Below, one piece after another: positions 1 through 8,610 of a stretch of DNA of 64,000 nt. Made by a program: the position numbers and the translations under genes. The notes beneath the pieces are model-generated. The model did no database searches. It saw nothing but the letters and a program-made list of their open reading frames with translations, and was not told the origin of the DNA. Position 1 is the stretch's first letter, and every line of letters begins with the position of its first letter. Source of the stretch: Synergistetes bacterium ADurb.Bin155 (GTDB lineage Bacteria > Synergistota > Synergistia > Synergistales > Thermovirgaceae); contig MWDE01000002.1 of the NCBI GenBank assembly GCA_002070395.1, positions 1-64,000 of the forward strand. The letters run 5' to 3'.

Positions 1-93
1 TGGACAAACCAAGGCTATCACAACCATATTTTACTAGGTCAAGGTCCGTTTCTAGAGGACTTTTTCAGAGATTCCTTAAGATTTATGATGCTA
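1..93. other. Left-edge segment, no recognisable gene
   Basis: This stretch is visibly more AT-rich than what follows. One plus-strand frame is open from base 1 into the trmI reading frame. A terminator at about 94-124 separates it from that gene, so the open frame is probably the tail of an upstream transcript or chance. I recognise no protein in it. Confidence 0.4.
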
Positions 94-124
94 AGGGGGA
101 GTGCAAGGAGCACTCCCTTTTTTT
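94..124 (+). terminator. Rho-independent terminator at the left edge
   Basis: An 8-bp perfect stem (97-104 pairs with 110-117) with a 5-nt loop is followed by seven T residues (118-124). A/T pairs on either side extend the stem. It ends a transcript entering from outside the window. Confidence 0.85.
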
Positions 125-210
125 ACGCTTCGCACCTGATGTACAATACACTTCGGCGACGGAGGCAATTAAGAGCCCCCGCTGCTTTACTGATGCCGAG
201 GAGAGAGAAT

Positions 211-1026
211 ATGGAAGAGTTTATCAGGGCCGGCGACCTGGTCTTCATCTGGGCCCCGCCCAAGGGCGACAGCTTCATCATCAAGGCGACGCCCGGCGGC
301 AGGCAGGATTCGCGCCTGGGGCAGCTCCTGCATGACGATATCATAGGGATGCCCTTCGGGAGTTGGGCCTATACCAACATGGGCAAGCCCTTCTGCCTTT
401 TGCGCCCGAATATCCAGGAGTACAGCCGAAGGGTCCGGCGAATGACCCAGATCCTTTACCCCAAGGATACGGGTTTCATCCTTGTTTCCCTGAACATCGG
501 CCCGGGGGCGCTGGTCGTGGAATGCGGCACCGGTTCGGGGGGCTTCACTTCAGTGCTGGCCCACTTCGTCGGCGACGCTGGAAGGGTCGTCTCCTACGAG
601 AAAAAAGAGGAGTACTCGTTGCTGGCTCGGCGCAACTGCGAAAAATGGGGAGTCGCCCATCGCGTGGATTTCAAGATCAGGGATATCGCCGAAGGCTTCG
701 ACGAGCGCGGAGTTGACGCTCTTTTCCTTGACGTCCCCAACCCCTGGGATTACCTCGGCAGGGTGAAGGAAACCCTTGCACCGGGAAACAGGCTGGGCAT
801 CCTGGTCCCCACGGTGAACCAGGTGGAAAAAACCCTGGACGGGCTCAAGGATCACTTTTTCTTCGACGCCCAGGTTTCGGAGATACTCCTCAGGTATTAC
901 AAGACCAACAGCAGGAGGATCCGGCCCGAGGACACCATGATCGGCCATACGGGGTACCTGGTTTTCGCCTCGAATGTCCTTGGTCCCCCTGACCTTGATC
1001 CCGATGGAGGCGACGACCCCGATTGA
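211..1026 (+). CDS. trmI: tRNA (adenine-N1)-methyltransferase, TrmI family
   Basis: Predicted SAM-dependent methyltransferase making m1A58 in the T-loop of tRNA, 271 aa. The N-terminal third is the small beta domain typical of TrmI (IRAGDLVFI onwards). The Rossmann core carries the SAM motif VVECGTGSGGFTSVLA, an acidic residue at VSYEKKEE, and ALFLDVPNPW in the position of the family's catalytic D-P-W motif. ATG at 211 was chosen because GAGGAG lies 6 nt upstream; an ATG at 193 in the same frame lacks this. It overlaps queH by 4 nt, so the two are probably translationally coupled. Both act on tRNA. Confidence 0.88.
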   Translation: MEEFIRAGDLVFIWAPPKGDSFIIKATPGGRQDSRLGQLLHDDIIGMPFGSWAYTNMGKPFCLLRPNIQEYSRRVRRMTQILYPKDTGFILVSLNIGPGALVVECGTGSGGFTSVLAHFVGDAGRVVSYEKKEEYSLLARRNCEKWGVAHRVDFKIRDIAEGFDERGVDALFLDVPNPWDYLGRVKETLAPGNRLGILVPTVNQVEKTLDGLKDHFFFDAQVSEILLRYYKTNSRRIRPEDTMIGHTGYLVFASNVLGPPDLDPDGGDDPD

Positions 1027-1568
1027 GCAGCGATATCCTTCTGCACGTCTGCTGCGCACCTGACGCCACGATACCCTGGCAAAGGCTGATCGAAGAGGGG
1101 CACAGGGTGACGGGTTTCTTTTACGGCTCCAATATTCACCCCTACTCCGAGTTCAGAAGAAGGGCGCAAGACGTGGAAACCCTTTCCCGGACCCTGGGGA
1201 GCGATCGCGTAATAGGGTCCTACGAACCGCTCCGGTGGCTGGAGGCGGTAAGGGAGCATCTCTTGGCCCCGGAGGGCGGCGAAAGGTGCCCGCTCTGTTT
1301 CCGGGCCCAGCTGACCGCCGCCGCTAACCGGGCCCTTTCCCTGGGCATCGGTACCTTGTCGACCACCCTTACGATAAGCCCTCACAAGGATGTAGCCCTC
1401 ATCGAAAGGATCGGCGCCGAGGTTTGCTGGGAGCACTGCCTTGATTGGGTGTTCAGGGTTTGGAGAAAAAAAAGCGGGTTCAAACTTTCCGTTGAAAGAA
1501 GCCGCCGTTTGGGGCTTTACAGGCAACGCTACTGCGGCTGTATCATGAGCATCAGGAACGAAGGATAG
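1023..1568 (+). CDS. queH: Epoxyqueuosine reductase QueH (DUF208)
   Basis: QueH reduces epoxyqueuosine to queuosine in the wobble position of GUN-anticodon tRNAs; it is unrelated to the cobalamin enzyme QueG. This 181-aa protein has the family cysteines: the CC pair at residues 10-11 (LLHVCCAPDA), CPLCF in the middle, and a C-terminal YCGC. These are the expected Fe-S/metal ligands. It starts at TTG 1023, overlapping the trmI stop (TTGA), with GGAGG upstream inside trmI. No other queuosine genes are in the window. Confidence 0.88.
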   Translation: MSSDILLHVCCAPDATIPWQRLIEEGHRVTGFFYGSNIHPYSEFRRRAQDVETLSRTLGSDRVIGSYEPLRWLEAVREHLLAPEGGERCPLCFRAQLTAAANRALSLGIGTLSTTLTISPHKDVALIERIGAEVCWEHCLDWVFRVWRKKSGFKLSVERSRRLGLYRQRYCGCIMSIRNEG

Positions 1569-1581
1569 GAGTGATAAGGCG

Positions 1582-2568
1582 ATGGCGAACAGGGAGCCCG
1601 CGTCGGGGAAGCTTGCGCCGGAGATCCTGGAAAAGACTGTCCTGGCCTACGGCGGTGCCAAAAGGGACGAGGTCCTTGTCGGGCCCGCCGTTGGAGAGGA
1701 CGCAGCCGTGATCCGGTGGCCCGCCGGCAAGTACCTGGTGGTCGCCTCGGACCCCATTGTAGGGGCCGATCGTGGGGCTGGAAGGCTCCTGGTTGTGGTC
1801 AATTCCAACGACATCGCCTCCAAGGGCGGCGACCCGGCCTTCTTGATCTCCACCCTGATCTTCCCCAAGGGGTCAACGCCGAAAGAGATCACTTCCCTCG
1901 TTGAGGAGATCCATGAAGCGTGCCAGGAAGCCGGGATCGCCGTGGTAGGGGGGCACACGGAAATAAACGACCGGTACGACCACCCGGTGCTCTGCGCGAC
2001 CATGATGGGGATGGCTGAGAGGGTCCTTTCCGCGCGGGACATCGCCCCCGGCGATGCAGTGGTAATGACCAAGCATGTTGGCATAGAGGGGATGTGCATC
2101 CTTGCCAACGATCGCAGGGAACTCCTCCGCCGGTGCCTCTCGGACAGGGAGATCGACGGAATCCTCCAATGGTCGGACTCGATGGACGTGCTCCCTGAAT
2201 CAAGGATCCTGAGGAAATGGGCCGTCTTCATGCATGATCCCACCGAGGGGGGATTTCTCGGCGGCCTAGGCGAGGTAGCCCGGCTGAGTGGCCTTGGAGT
2301 TTCCCTGGACAGGGAGGCGGTCACCGTTGACCGGCTTACCCTGTCCTGCTCAGAATGTCTCGGTTTTGACCCGCTGAGGCTCATCTCTTCGGGCGTCCTC
2401 GTGGCGGTGATCCCCCGAAGGTTCCTGAATGAAGCCCTGGGGGCCCTGGAAGGATCAGGGATAGCCTGCTCGGTGATAGGTGAGATGGTCCGGGGCGAGG
2501 GGGACGTCCCCGTCGAGACGAAGGAGGAACTCTGGGGTCTCCTGGCCGAAGGGAGATCCCTACCATGA
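1582..2568 (+). CDS. AIR synthase-related (HypE/ThiL-like fold) protein
   Basis: A 328-aa protein of the PurM/HypE/ThiL/SelD superfamily, whose members bind ATP and phosphorylate or dehydrate small substrates. Visible features are an N-terminal GEDAAVI motif, the NSNDIASKGGDP segment (the ND...GG.P signature of the fold), a glycine-rich VVGGHTEI and a C-terminal MHDPTEGGFLGGL, which matches the HypE-type DPTRGG block. The C-terminal PRVCE cyanylation motif of HypE is absent, so a HypE role is unlikely. It is not a good ThiL either. It lies 13 nt after queH and overlaps the next gene by 4 nt. Substrate unknown. Confidence 0.72.
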   Translation: MANREPASGKLAPEILEKTVLAYGGAKRDEVLVGPAVGEDAAVIRWPAGKYLVVASDPIVGADRGAGRLLVVVNSNDIASKGGDPAFLISTLIFPKGSTPKEITSLVEEIHEACQEAGIAVVGGHTEINDRYDHPVLCATMMGMAERVLSARDIAPGDAVVMTKHVGIEGMCILANDRRELLRRCLSDREIDGILQWSDSMDVLPESRILRKWAVFMHDPTEGGFLGGLGEVARLSGLGVSLDREAVTVDRLTLSCSECLGFDPLRLISSGVLVAVIPRRFLNEALGALEGSGIACSVIGEMVRGEGDVPVETKEELWGLLAEGRSLP

Positions 2569-3689
2569 AAGAGCCCGCCCGTGAACACTTTGAGGAGAGG
2601 TTGGCATCCCTGAGGCGGCTTATGAAGCCCAGGGGCGTCGATGCCGCCCTGGTCCTGGTTCGGGAGGGGTACAACTGGGAAACCTGCTTCCACCTCTCCG
2701 GTTTCCGGGGTTCGAGCTCCGCCCTTCTCCTTTTGGACGGAGAGGCCCTCTTGGTCACCGACGGTAGGTACCTGGAACAGGCCTCGGAGCAGACGGATCT
2801 CACCGTCGTGGACCAGGGACCCGGCTCCATCCTGGAAGCCGTGGAGAGAGAATTGTCGTCCAGGCCCGGCGTAAGGAGCGTGGGCTTCCAGGCGCGGCGG
2901 GTCACCTGTGATCTTCACGATGGGCTTAAAGGCCTCGGAAAGGAACTGCTCGACCTCACGGCCGAGTTTTCAGCCATCAGGAGGAAGAAGGACCCCCAAG
3001 AGGCGAAGATCTTGGAGGAAGCGGCCCGGATCGCCGCCGACGCCTTCCACGAAACCCTTTCATTCTTCCTTTCCGGCATGACCGAGAGCATGATCGCGGC
3101 CAGGCTGGAGTACGAGATGCGCTTGAAAGGGGCCGAAGGGGGGTGGGGCGGGCAGGATTTTATCGTCGCTTCGGGGGCGAGGAGCGCCTTGCCCCACGGG
3201 AGACCTGGAGAGAAGGTTATCGAGGTTGGCGAGAACGTGCTCGTCGACTTCGGCGCAAGGCACAGGAGTTACCTAAGCGATATTACCAGGACCTTCTCCC
3301 CCGGAGAGCCGCCGCAATGGGTGCGGGATGCCCACGAACTGCTCTCCGAGGCGCAGTCCGAAGCCATCGCACTCCTTGAACCGGGGAGGCCGGCCTCGGA
3401 GATCGATGCGGCCGCCAGGAAAGTCATCGAAAGGGCTGGTTTCGGCGGCCTCTTTATCCATGGGCTCGGGCACGGCTTGGGCCTCGAACTTCACGAACCG
3501 CCGACGCTGTCGCCCCGCTCGGGCGATGTGATCTCCGCGGGGGATGTGGTTACCGTTGAACCTGGGATTTATTTCCCAGGCAAGGGCGGCGTGAGACTGG
3601 AGGACGATTTCTACGTCTCCGCGGAAAGGACCGTGTGCCTGACTTCCTCCCTGGAGAGAAAGTTATTCAAGGCCGGCGCCCACCCTTGA
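2565..3689 (+). CDS. pepP: Xaa-Pro aminopeptidase / M24B metallopeptidase
   Basis: A 374-aa creatinase-fold peptidase that removes N-terminal residues before proline, or splits Xaa-Pro dipeptides. The N-terminal creatinase domain spans about residues 1-140. The catalytic pita-bread domain shows the dinuclear metal ligands in order: Asp in NVLVDFGA, Asp in YLSDITRTF, His in GLGHGLGLELHE, Glu in TVEPGIY and Glu in VRLEDD. ATG 2565 overlaps the previous stop (ATGA). The 3' end overlaps the 3' end of galE on the opposite strand by 23 bp. It fits a peptide-degrading lifestyle. PepP versus PepQ cannot be decided from sequence alone. Confidence 0.88.
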   Translation: MKEPAREHFEERLASLRRLMKPRGVDAALVLVREGYNWETCFHLSGFRGSSSALLLLDGEALLVTDGRYLEQASEQTDLTVVDQGPGSILEAVERELSSRPGVRSVGFQARRVTCDLHDGLKGLGKELLDLTAEFSAIRRKKDPQEAKILEEAARIAADAFHETLSFFLSGMTESMIAARLEYEMRLKGAEGGWGGQDFIVASGARSALPHGRPGEKVIEVGENVLVDFGARHRSYLSDITRTFSPGEPPQWVRDAHELLSEAQSEAIALLEPGRPASEIDAAARKVIERAGFGGLFIHGLGHGLGLELHEPPTLSPRSGDVISAGDVVTVEPGIYFPGKGGVRLEDDFYVSAERTVCLTSSLERKLFKAGAHP

Positions 3690-4656
3690 ACCTCTTCTGG
3701 TGCCATCTCCAGGCCGTCTCTATGATCTCGTCGATGTCGGTGAATCGGCGCTTCCACCCCAACTCCCTTTCGGCCCTGGCGGAGGACGCCACGAGGACGG
3801 CCGGGTCGCCGGGTCTCCTCGAGGTGAACTTAAGGGGGAATCCCCTGCCCGTGACGGAGCGTACCGCCGATACGATTTCGAGCACCGAAAAGCCTTTGCC
3901 GTTCCCCAGGTTGAAAGCCTCGCACCCCAAGTTTCCCTTTTCCAGGCCTTCCAGCGCCTCTATATGGGCGTCGGCAAGGTCGCTCACGTGGACGTAATCC
4001 CTGATGCAGGTCCCGTCGTGGGTGGGGTAGTCGTTGCCGTAGACGGTCAGCGCCTCGACCTTTCCAAGGACGGCGTCCAGGGCCAGTGGCACCAGGTGGG
4101 TCTCGGGGTGGTGATCCTCCCCGGTCCTCCCCTTGGGGTCGGCACCCGCTGCGTTGAAGTACCTTAGTGAGACGCTTTTGATCCCGTAGGCTTCGAAGGA
4201 TCTCCGGAGCATGGATTCGATGAAAAGTTTCGTCTCGCCATAGGGGTTGGTGGGAGCCTTGGGGGCTTCTTCCCTGATCGGCATGACCCTCGGTTCCCCG
4301 TAAACGGCGGCGCTGGAGGAGAAAACGATCCTTTCGACGCCGGCCTCGAGCATGGCGGTGATCATGTTCATGGTCCCCCCTATGTTATTACGATAGTAGG
4401 AGTGAGGGTCCGACATGGAATCCCCCACCAGGCTGAGGGAAGCGAAGTGAAGCACCCCGTCGATAGGGTACTTACCCAAGACCTTCCTTACCTGGGCCAG
4501 GTCTCTCAGATCGCACTCCTCGAAGAGGGCCTTGCCGACCAGATCTTCGTGCCCCCGGCTGAGATTGTCCAGGACCAGTACCTCCCGTCCCCGGTCAAGG
4601 AGCCCGAGGACGACATGACTTCCTATGTAGCCAGCACCGCCGGTGATCAGAAGCAA
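3667..4656 (-). CDS. galE: UDP-glucose 4-epimerase
   Basis: Interconverts UDP-glucose and UDP-galactose, 329 aa, an extended-SDR enzyme. It has the NAD-binding GGAGYIGSH at the N-terminus, the catalytic Ser region [10 protein letters not shown], the YxxxK motif NPYGETK and the substrate-loop [10 protein letters not shown]. The open frame continues about 110 codons upstream, but homology starts at LLITGG. TTG 4656 was chosen because a GGGAGGT sits 6 nt upstream. It is convergent with the peptidase gene and divergent from the rubredoxin promoter. Confidence 0.92.
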   Translation of the reverse strand: MLLITGGAGYIGSHVVLGLLDRGREVLVLDNLSRGHEDLVGKALFEECDLRDLAQVRKVLGKYPIDGVLHFASLSLVGDSMSDPHSYYRNNIGGTMNMITAMLEAGVERIVFSSSAAVYGEPRVMPIREEAPKAPTNPYGETKLFIESMLRRSFEAYGIKSVSLRYFNAAGADPKGRTGEDHHPETHLVPLALDAVLGKVEALTVYGNDYPTHDGTCIRDYVHVSDLADAHIEALEGLEKGNLGCEAFNLGNGKGFSVLEIVSAVRSVTGRGFPLKFTSRRPGDPAVLVASSARAERELGWKRRFTDIDEIIETAWRWHQKRFKGGRRP

Positions 4657-4684
4657 AACTACACCTCCCGATTCTCTGTCTGCG

Positions 4685-4713
4685 TTGTATTTTACCGTAA
4701 GCCCTCTTATAAT
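4685..4713 (+). promoter_or_regulatory. Sigma-70-type promoter for rubredoxin
   Basis: TTGTAT (4685-4690), a 17-nt spacer and a perfect TATAAT (4708-4713), about 45 nt upstream of the rubredoxin start. Confidence 0.75.
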
Positions 4714-4758
4714 CGGAAGAACCGCGGTCAAAGAGATTCCGTCAAAGGGGGAAGAATG

Positions 4759-4920
4759 ATGAAGAAATACCTGTGTACTGTCTGTGGTTACGTGTACGAC
4801 CCCGCAGTCGGAGACCCTGATGGAGGGATCGAGCCAGGTGTCGCCTTCGAAGACCTTCCCGATGATTGGGTCTGCCCGGTCTGTGGTGTCCCAAAGGACA
4901 TGTTCGAACCCATCGACTAA
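4759..4920 (+). CDS. Rubredoxin
   Basis: A small cytoplasmic electron carrier, 53 aa, with one Fe bound by two CxxC(G) knuckles: YLCTVCGY near the N-terminus and DWVCPVCGV near the C-terminus. Length and the PDGGIEPG spacer are typical. Two adjacent ATGs (4756 and 4759) are possible. 4759 gives the usual MKKY start and better spacing from AAAGGGGG. It is a single-gene unit with its own promoter and terminator. A role in oxidative-stress reduction of oxygen or superoxide is likely from family knowledge, but no partner oxidoreductase lies beside it. Confidence 0.93.
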   Translation: MKKYLCTVCGYVYDPAVGDPDGGIEPGVAFEDLPDDWVCPVCGVPKDMFEPID

Positions 4921-4944
4921 AAGAGGCCTGATCGGCAGTAATAA

Positions 4945-4975
4945 CCCGGGAGGCCCCTGGGCCTCCCGGGCTTTT
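4945..4975 (+). terminator. Rho-independent terminator after rubredoxin
   Basis: A 10-bp GC stem (4945-4954 with 4961-4970), a 6-nt loop, then C followed by a short T4 run. Confidence 0.8.
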
Positions 4976-5237
4976 GATGGTACCCCCATCGACTGTAACC
5001 GCTGCCCCGTCTCCCTTCAAGGGGCTGGACAGGGTTGTAGCGGTTTCTGGTCCAAGACCATGCCGTTAGAAGCGGGCCTTTTGACTCACGAAAGGATCAG
5101 AGAGGATCCCATCCGCCGGCTTGGCCGTGTGACGAAACGACGTGGCGGGCTCGCCGGCCGGGGCCCCTTCCCCTGGCGGCCTATTCGGGCCATCTCTTCG
5201 GGTGGGGATCGATCCTTACAGGAGGTTTGGTAATAAG
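4976..5237 (+). other. Leader region upstream of the binding protein, possibly structured RNA
   Basis: No gene is seen here. The region contains nested complementary segments: 4997-5003 pairs with 5039-5045 (7 bp) around an inner 5-bp stem (5004-5008 with 5021-5025). A second hairpin follows at 5048-5060. It could be a structured 5' leader of the substrate-binding protein. It matches no riboswitch class I can name. Confidence 0.3.
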
Positions 5238-5999
5238 ATGAGAAAAGCTTCCAAGGTGATGCTGGTCCTTGTTTTGGTACTGTCCCTTTGCTGGCCCGCC
5301 GCGGCCTCCGAGGCCCGGGTTGGTGTTTTGCGAATTGGGACCGAATCTTCATTCCCGCCCTTCGCTTTTCGGGACGATACCGGGAACCTGGCTGGTTTTG
5401 ACGTGGAACTCGCAAAGACCGTGGCTTCGCGGTTGAACAAGGAAGTCGTTTTCGTCGATATGGCCTTTGACGCCTTGCTTCCTGCTCTTTCCGCCGGGAA
5501 GATCGATATGATCGCCGCCGGTCTTAGCGTTACCCCGGAGCGTTCGAAAAGGGCCGAATTTTCCAGGCCGTACTTTTTTTCTCACGATGCCATCGTCACC
5601 AGGAAGGGGGAGGCTGGGCCGAGGGATGCCGTTGGGCTCAAGGGCAGGAGGGTCACCGTGCAGGCGGGAACGATACAGGATGAGTACCTGACATCTATGG
5701 GCGGGCTGGAGGTCCTCAGGTTCCAGAGGTCCGGGGAAGCCCTTAGGAGAGTCCTGGAGGGGGGAGCCGACGCCTCGTTCATGGACGGCGTCTCCGTTGA
5801 AAGGTACCTGGCCGATGATCCATCCCTCGGGGAGGGGCTCATGGTGGCCTTCTCCGGACGAATCACCGCTGAAGCGATGGGCTTCGCCGTCAGGAAGATC
5901 GACGGGGTGCTCTTGGAGGGGGTCAATGCCGCCCTTGAGGCGCTGTCAGCCGAGGGCTACCTGGATGACCTGGGGAAAAAGTGGTTCGGAAGATCCTAG
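5238..5999 (+). CDS. ABC-type amino-acid substrate-binding protein (family 3)
   Basis: A 253-aa secreted binding protein of the polar/basic amino-acid uptake family. It has a Sec signal peptide (MRKASK, then a hydrophobic stretch to about residue 24, AAASEA) and no lipobox. The mature part shows the family landmarks: GTESSFPPFAF, GFDVELAKTVA, LPALSAGKIDMIAAGLS and TPERSKRAEFSRPYF. ATG 5238 has GGAGG 12 nt upstream, slightly far. No permease or ATPase gene follows, so it is an orphan component whose partners must be elsewhere. It ends 12 bp from a convergent gene. Confidence 0.85.
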   Translation: MRKASKVMLVLVLVLSLCWPAAASEARVGVLRIGTESSFPPFAFRDDTGNLAGFDVELAKTVASRLNKEVVFVDMAFDALLPALSAGKIDMIAAGLSVTPERSKRAEFSRPYFFSHDAIVTRKGEAGPRDAVGLKGRRVTVQAGTIQDEYLTSMGGLEVLRFQRSGEALRRVLEGGADASFMDGVSVERYLADDPSLGEGLMVAFSGRITAEAMGFAVRKIDGVLLEGVNAALEALSAEGYLDDLGKKWFGRS

Positions 6000-6011
6000 G
6001 GTATCACGCCC

Positions 6012-6515
6012 TCATCTTTCTCCTCGATCACCAAGGTGTTCCAGGAACACCAGGGCGAAGGCATCCAGTTCGACGTCCGCGAAGGTTGTTTCGAAGGTAA
6101 GGGTGAAGTCGGGGGCAATAGCGACCGAAAGGGCTTTCCCCACAAGAGAGTGGCACTCCAGGACCGCCCTGTGACCATCTATGTCCAGGGTGTTGTACGT
6201 GGCCCCCGAACCGATGGGTCCATCGTCAGCGTTTATCTCCCCCTCGGGAAATCCTTGCCAGAGGGTGCCGGGTCCTCTCACCCAGACAACGAGGATCGAG
6301 TGGTTATCGGCCTGCCTCCTGTAAAGCCTTTCCATCCTGCAGCCGAGCTGTTCCGTGGGCGTTTCATATTCCTCCGTTGCAAGGTCGCCCGAGTCCCATC
6401 CAGGAATATCCGGGAGGGGACCGGCGTTTTTCGCGGCCCACCCCGTCGAGGCCGCCATGCTGAAGGCGAGAGACAGTGTCACTAGGACCGTCGCGACCCA
6501 GCTTCCTCGATACAT
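6012..6515 (-). CDS. Secreted protein of unknown function
   Basis: A 167-aa protein with a clear N-terminal signal peptide (MYRGS, a hydrophobic run, then an AAST-GWAAK cleavage region). The mature part is acidic, begins with GPLPDIPGWDSG and has two cysteines. I do not recognise a domain. The ATG at 6515 was preferred over an upstream start because it places the basic n-region directly before the hydrophobic core and has AGGGG upstream. It is convergent with the binding protein and divergent from miaB. Confidence 0.6.
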   Translation of the reverse strand: MYRGSWVATVLVTLSLAFSMAASTGWAAKNAGPLPDIPGWDSGDLATEEYETPTEQLGCRMERLYRRQADNHSILVVWVRGPGTLWQGFPEGEINADDGPIGSGATYNTLDIDGHRAVLECHSLVGKALSVAIAPDFTLTFETTFADVELDAFALVFLEHLGDRGER

Positions 6516-6610
6516 GATCCGAACCCCTTTCCCGTTCGTGAGTGCCAAGGTGGTATCATTTCGTGGTGAAGAGCTCCCTCATAGATATTATTGTACATGG
6601 AGGCCGCGAC

Positions 6611-7942
6611 TTGTATCGTTTCTGCATCAACGTTTTCGGGTGCCAGATGAATGTCTACGATGCGGACAGGATCAGAACGGCCTTGACGTCACGAGGCTGG
6701 GTGGAGGCGCCCGAGGAAGATGCCGAAGTTGTCCTCTTCGTCACCTGCAGCATCCGCGACAAGGCCGAGCAGAAGGTCTGGAGCGACATTGGAAGGCTGG
6801 CCTTCCCCTGGCGTGGTCCTGTCATCGCCGTGGTGGGATGCATGGCCCAGAGGGTGGGTCCCCTTTTGCTCAAACGCTTCCCCTCAGTGAGGCTTGTATG
6901 CGGGCCCCGGAGCCTGGGGAGGCTCCCGGCCGCGCTGGGGGAGGTCATGGCTACCGGCAAGGCCGCGGTACTCCTCGATGAGGACCCGACCGTCCTCGAT
7001 GACCTTCCCGAGGCGCCCCTGGCCCGTTCCAACCCATGGAAAGCCTTCATTACGATCGCCCATGGCTGTGATAACTTTTGCACCTATTGTATTGTGCCCC
7101 ACGTTAGGGGGCGATTCGTCTCAAGAAAGCCCGATGATATCTTGGGTGAGGTGGAATGTCTCGTATCTGACGGGGTCAGGGAGGTAACCCTTGTCGGCCA
7201 GAACGTCAATACCTACGGTAGGGATTTCCACAACGGATATGTTTTCTCGAGCCTTCTCAGGGATGTGGCCCTGATCAAGGGAGTGGAAAGGTTAAGGTAT
7301 GCTACGTCCCATCCGAGGGACCTGACCCGGGACGTAGTGGAGGTCATGGCGGAGCATGAAAATATCTGCCCTGCCATCAACCTCCCCATACAGTCGGGGA
7401 GCGACAGGGTACTGCGGGTCATGAACAGAGGCTACACCGTCGAAGAGTACGCCGCGATAATCACTATGATAAGGTCAGGCCTCCCCAATGTGGCCATTAC
7501 CAGCGACCTCATAGCGGGTTTTCCGGGGGAGACCCTCGAGGACTTTCATGAGTCGGTAAAGGCTGTTGAACGATTCCGGTTCGACCTGGTCCATACCGCG
7601 GCCTTCTCACCCCGGGAGGGAACGCCGGCGGCTCGTATGGAAGCCCAGGTGGAAGCGTCGGAGAAACGGCGAAGGCTGAAGGAGATCAACACTGCCCAGG
7701 CTGTGATCACTCGGGAGATAAACCAGGGCCAGGTCGGGAAGACCTTCACCGTCCTCGTCGATGGCCCGGCGCCTAAAGGGGAAGGGCTTTTACAGGGCAG
7801 GACGCCTTCCGACAAGGTGGTCGTCTTCCCCGGCGACCCCGCCATGATGGGTTTTTTCGTCAAGGTGAAGATCACCGGTGCCGGGAATTGGCACCTGATC
7901 GGTGAACTGGAACCGGCTCGACAGGAAGACCTCCGGAGGTGA
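6611..7942 (+). CDS. miaB: tRNA-2-methylthio-N6-dimethylallyladenosine synthase MiaB
   Basis: A radical SAM methylthiotransferase that adds the 2-methylthio group to i6A37 of tRNA, 443 aa. The N-terminal MTTase domain has its cluster cysteines in NVFGCQMN (Cys11), VTCSIRD and VVGCMAQR. The radical SAM motif is HGCDNFCTYCIVP, and a C-terminal TRAM domain follows. Homology begins at YRFCINVFG. TTG 6611, with GGAGG 7 nt upstream, was therefore preferred to more distal starts. It heads the long plus-strand run that continues with comEA. Confidence 0.93.
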   Translation: MYRFCINVFGCQMNVYDADRIRTALTSRGWVEAPEEDAEVVLFVTCSIRDKAEQKVWSDIGRLAFPWRGPVIAVVGCMAQRVGPLLLKRFPSVRLVCGPRSLGRLPAALGEVMATGKAAVLLDEDPTVLDDLPEAPLARSNPWKAFITIAHGCDNFCTYCIVPHVRGRFVSRKPDDILGEVECLVSDGVREVTLVGQNVNTYGRDFHNGYVFSSLLRDVALIKGVERLRYATSHPRDLTRDVVEVMAEHENICPAINLPIQSGSDRVLRVMNRGYTVEEYAAIITMIRSGLPNVAITSDLIAGFPGETLEDFHESVKAVERFRFDLVHTAAFSPREGTPAARMEAQVEASEKRRRLKEINTAQAVITREINQGQVGKTFTVLVDGPAPKGEGLLQGRTPSDKVVVFPGDPAMMGFFVKVKITGAGNWHLIGELEPARQEDLRR

Positions 7943-7951
7943 TGTGAGCCC

Positions 7952-8605
7952 ATGGAGATCCCTAGCACCAGGAGAGGTTTGTTCCTTCTGGCAGGAGGGG
8001 TCGCGTGCCTGGTCCTGGCGGGGTTGCTGGTTTCATTATTCTCGGGCCGATGGGACAGTAAACCCTCGGGCCAGATGGCAGGACCTGCTCCCCTTTCCGC
8101 CACTGGTGCCTCTCCCCCGGGGAACACTCCCAAGCCGGGTCAACCCGGTAAAGATCCCTTGGAAGACCGGTGGGTTATTTATATCACGGGAGCTGTCATG
8201 AGGCCGGGCGTTTACAGGCTCCCCGGCGGGACCAGGGTTTACCAGGCGGTCGAGCAGGCCGGGGGTCTAAGCGCGGAAGCCGATCCGGAGGCCTTCAACA
8301 TGGCGTCCCCCCTTTTTGATGGGATCCATGTCCATGTCCCACGTAAAGGCGATGCCCCGGGTCCTCCCCCCGCCTACCAAGGCGGTGGTTCCCAGAGCCT
8401 CCCCGCCGGCCTCATCGATATTAACAAGGCCGGCACCGCCGCCCTGGAATCTCTCCCCGGCATTGGGCCCAAGCTCGCCGGGGAGATCATCAGGCACAGA
8501 GAGGAGCGGGGAAGATTTTCCAGCGTGGAGGATCTCCTTTCAGTGAAAGGAATAGGGGAAAAGAAATTGTCAGCCATCAGGGACCTGGTAACGGTCTCCC
8601 CCTAG
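7952..8605 (+). CDS. comEA: Competence protein ComEA (SLBB + helix-hairpin-helix)
   Basis: A DNA-binding receptor for transforming DNA at the outer face of the inner membrane, 217 aa. One N-terminal transmembrane helix (about residues 10-31) is followed by a Pro/Gly-rich linker. An SLBB-like domain comes next (YITGAVMRPGVYRLPGGTRV), then a C-terminal double HhH unit (DINKAGTAALESLPGIGPKL and VEDLLSVKGIGEKKL). It lies 9 nt after miaB and 5 nt before comEC, the usual partner. Confidence 0.92.
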   Translation: MEIPSTRRGLFLLAGGVACLVLAGLLVSLFSGRWDSKPSGQMAGPAPLSATGASPPGNTPKPGQPGKDPLEDRWVIYITGAVMRPGVYRLPGGTRVYQAVEQAGGLSAEADPEAFNMASPLFDGIHVHVPRKGDAPGPPPAYQGGGSQSLPAGLIDINKAGTAALESLPGIGPKLAGEIIRHREERGRFSSVEDLLSVKGIGEKKLSAIRDLVTVSP

Positions 8606-8610
8606 GCCCC

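Noticed and set aside
1-90. Upstream extension of trmI to the window edge
   Set aside because: A strong terminator lies in between, and the translation has no similarity to trmI.
1647-2918. Large minus-strand open frame opposite the AIR-synthase-like gene
   Set aside because: Low-complexity Arg/Ser/Pro-rich translation; it is the shadow of two well-supported plus-strand genes.
4402-4758. N-terminal extension of rubredoxin
   Set aside because: The upstream frame overlaps galE and the rubredoxin promoter; rubredoxin needs only 53 residues.
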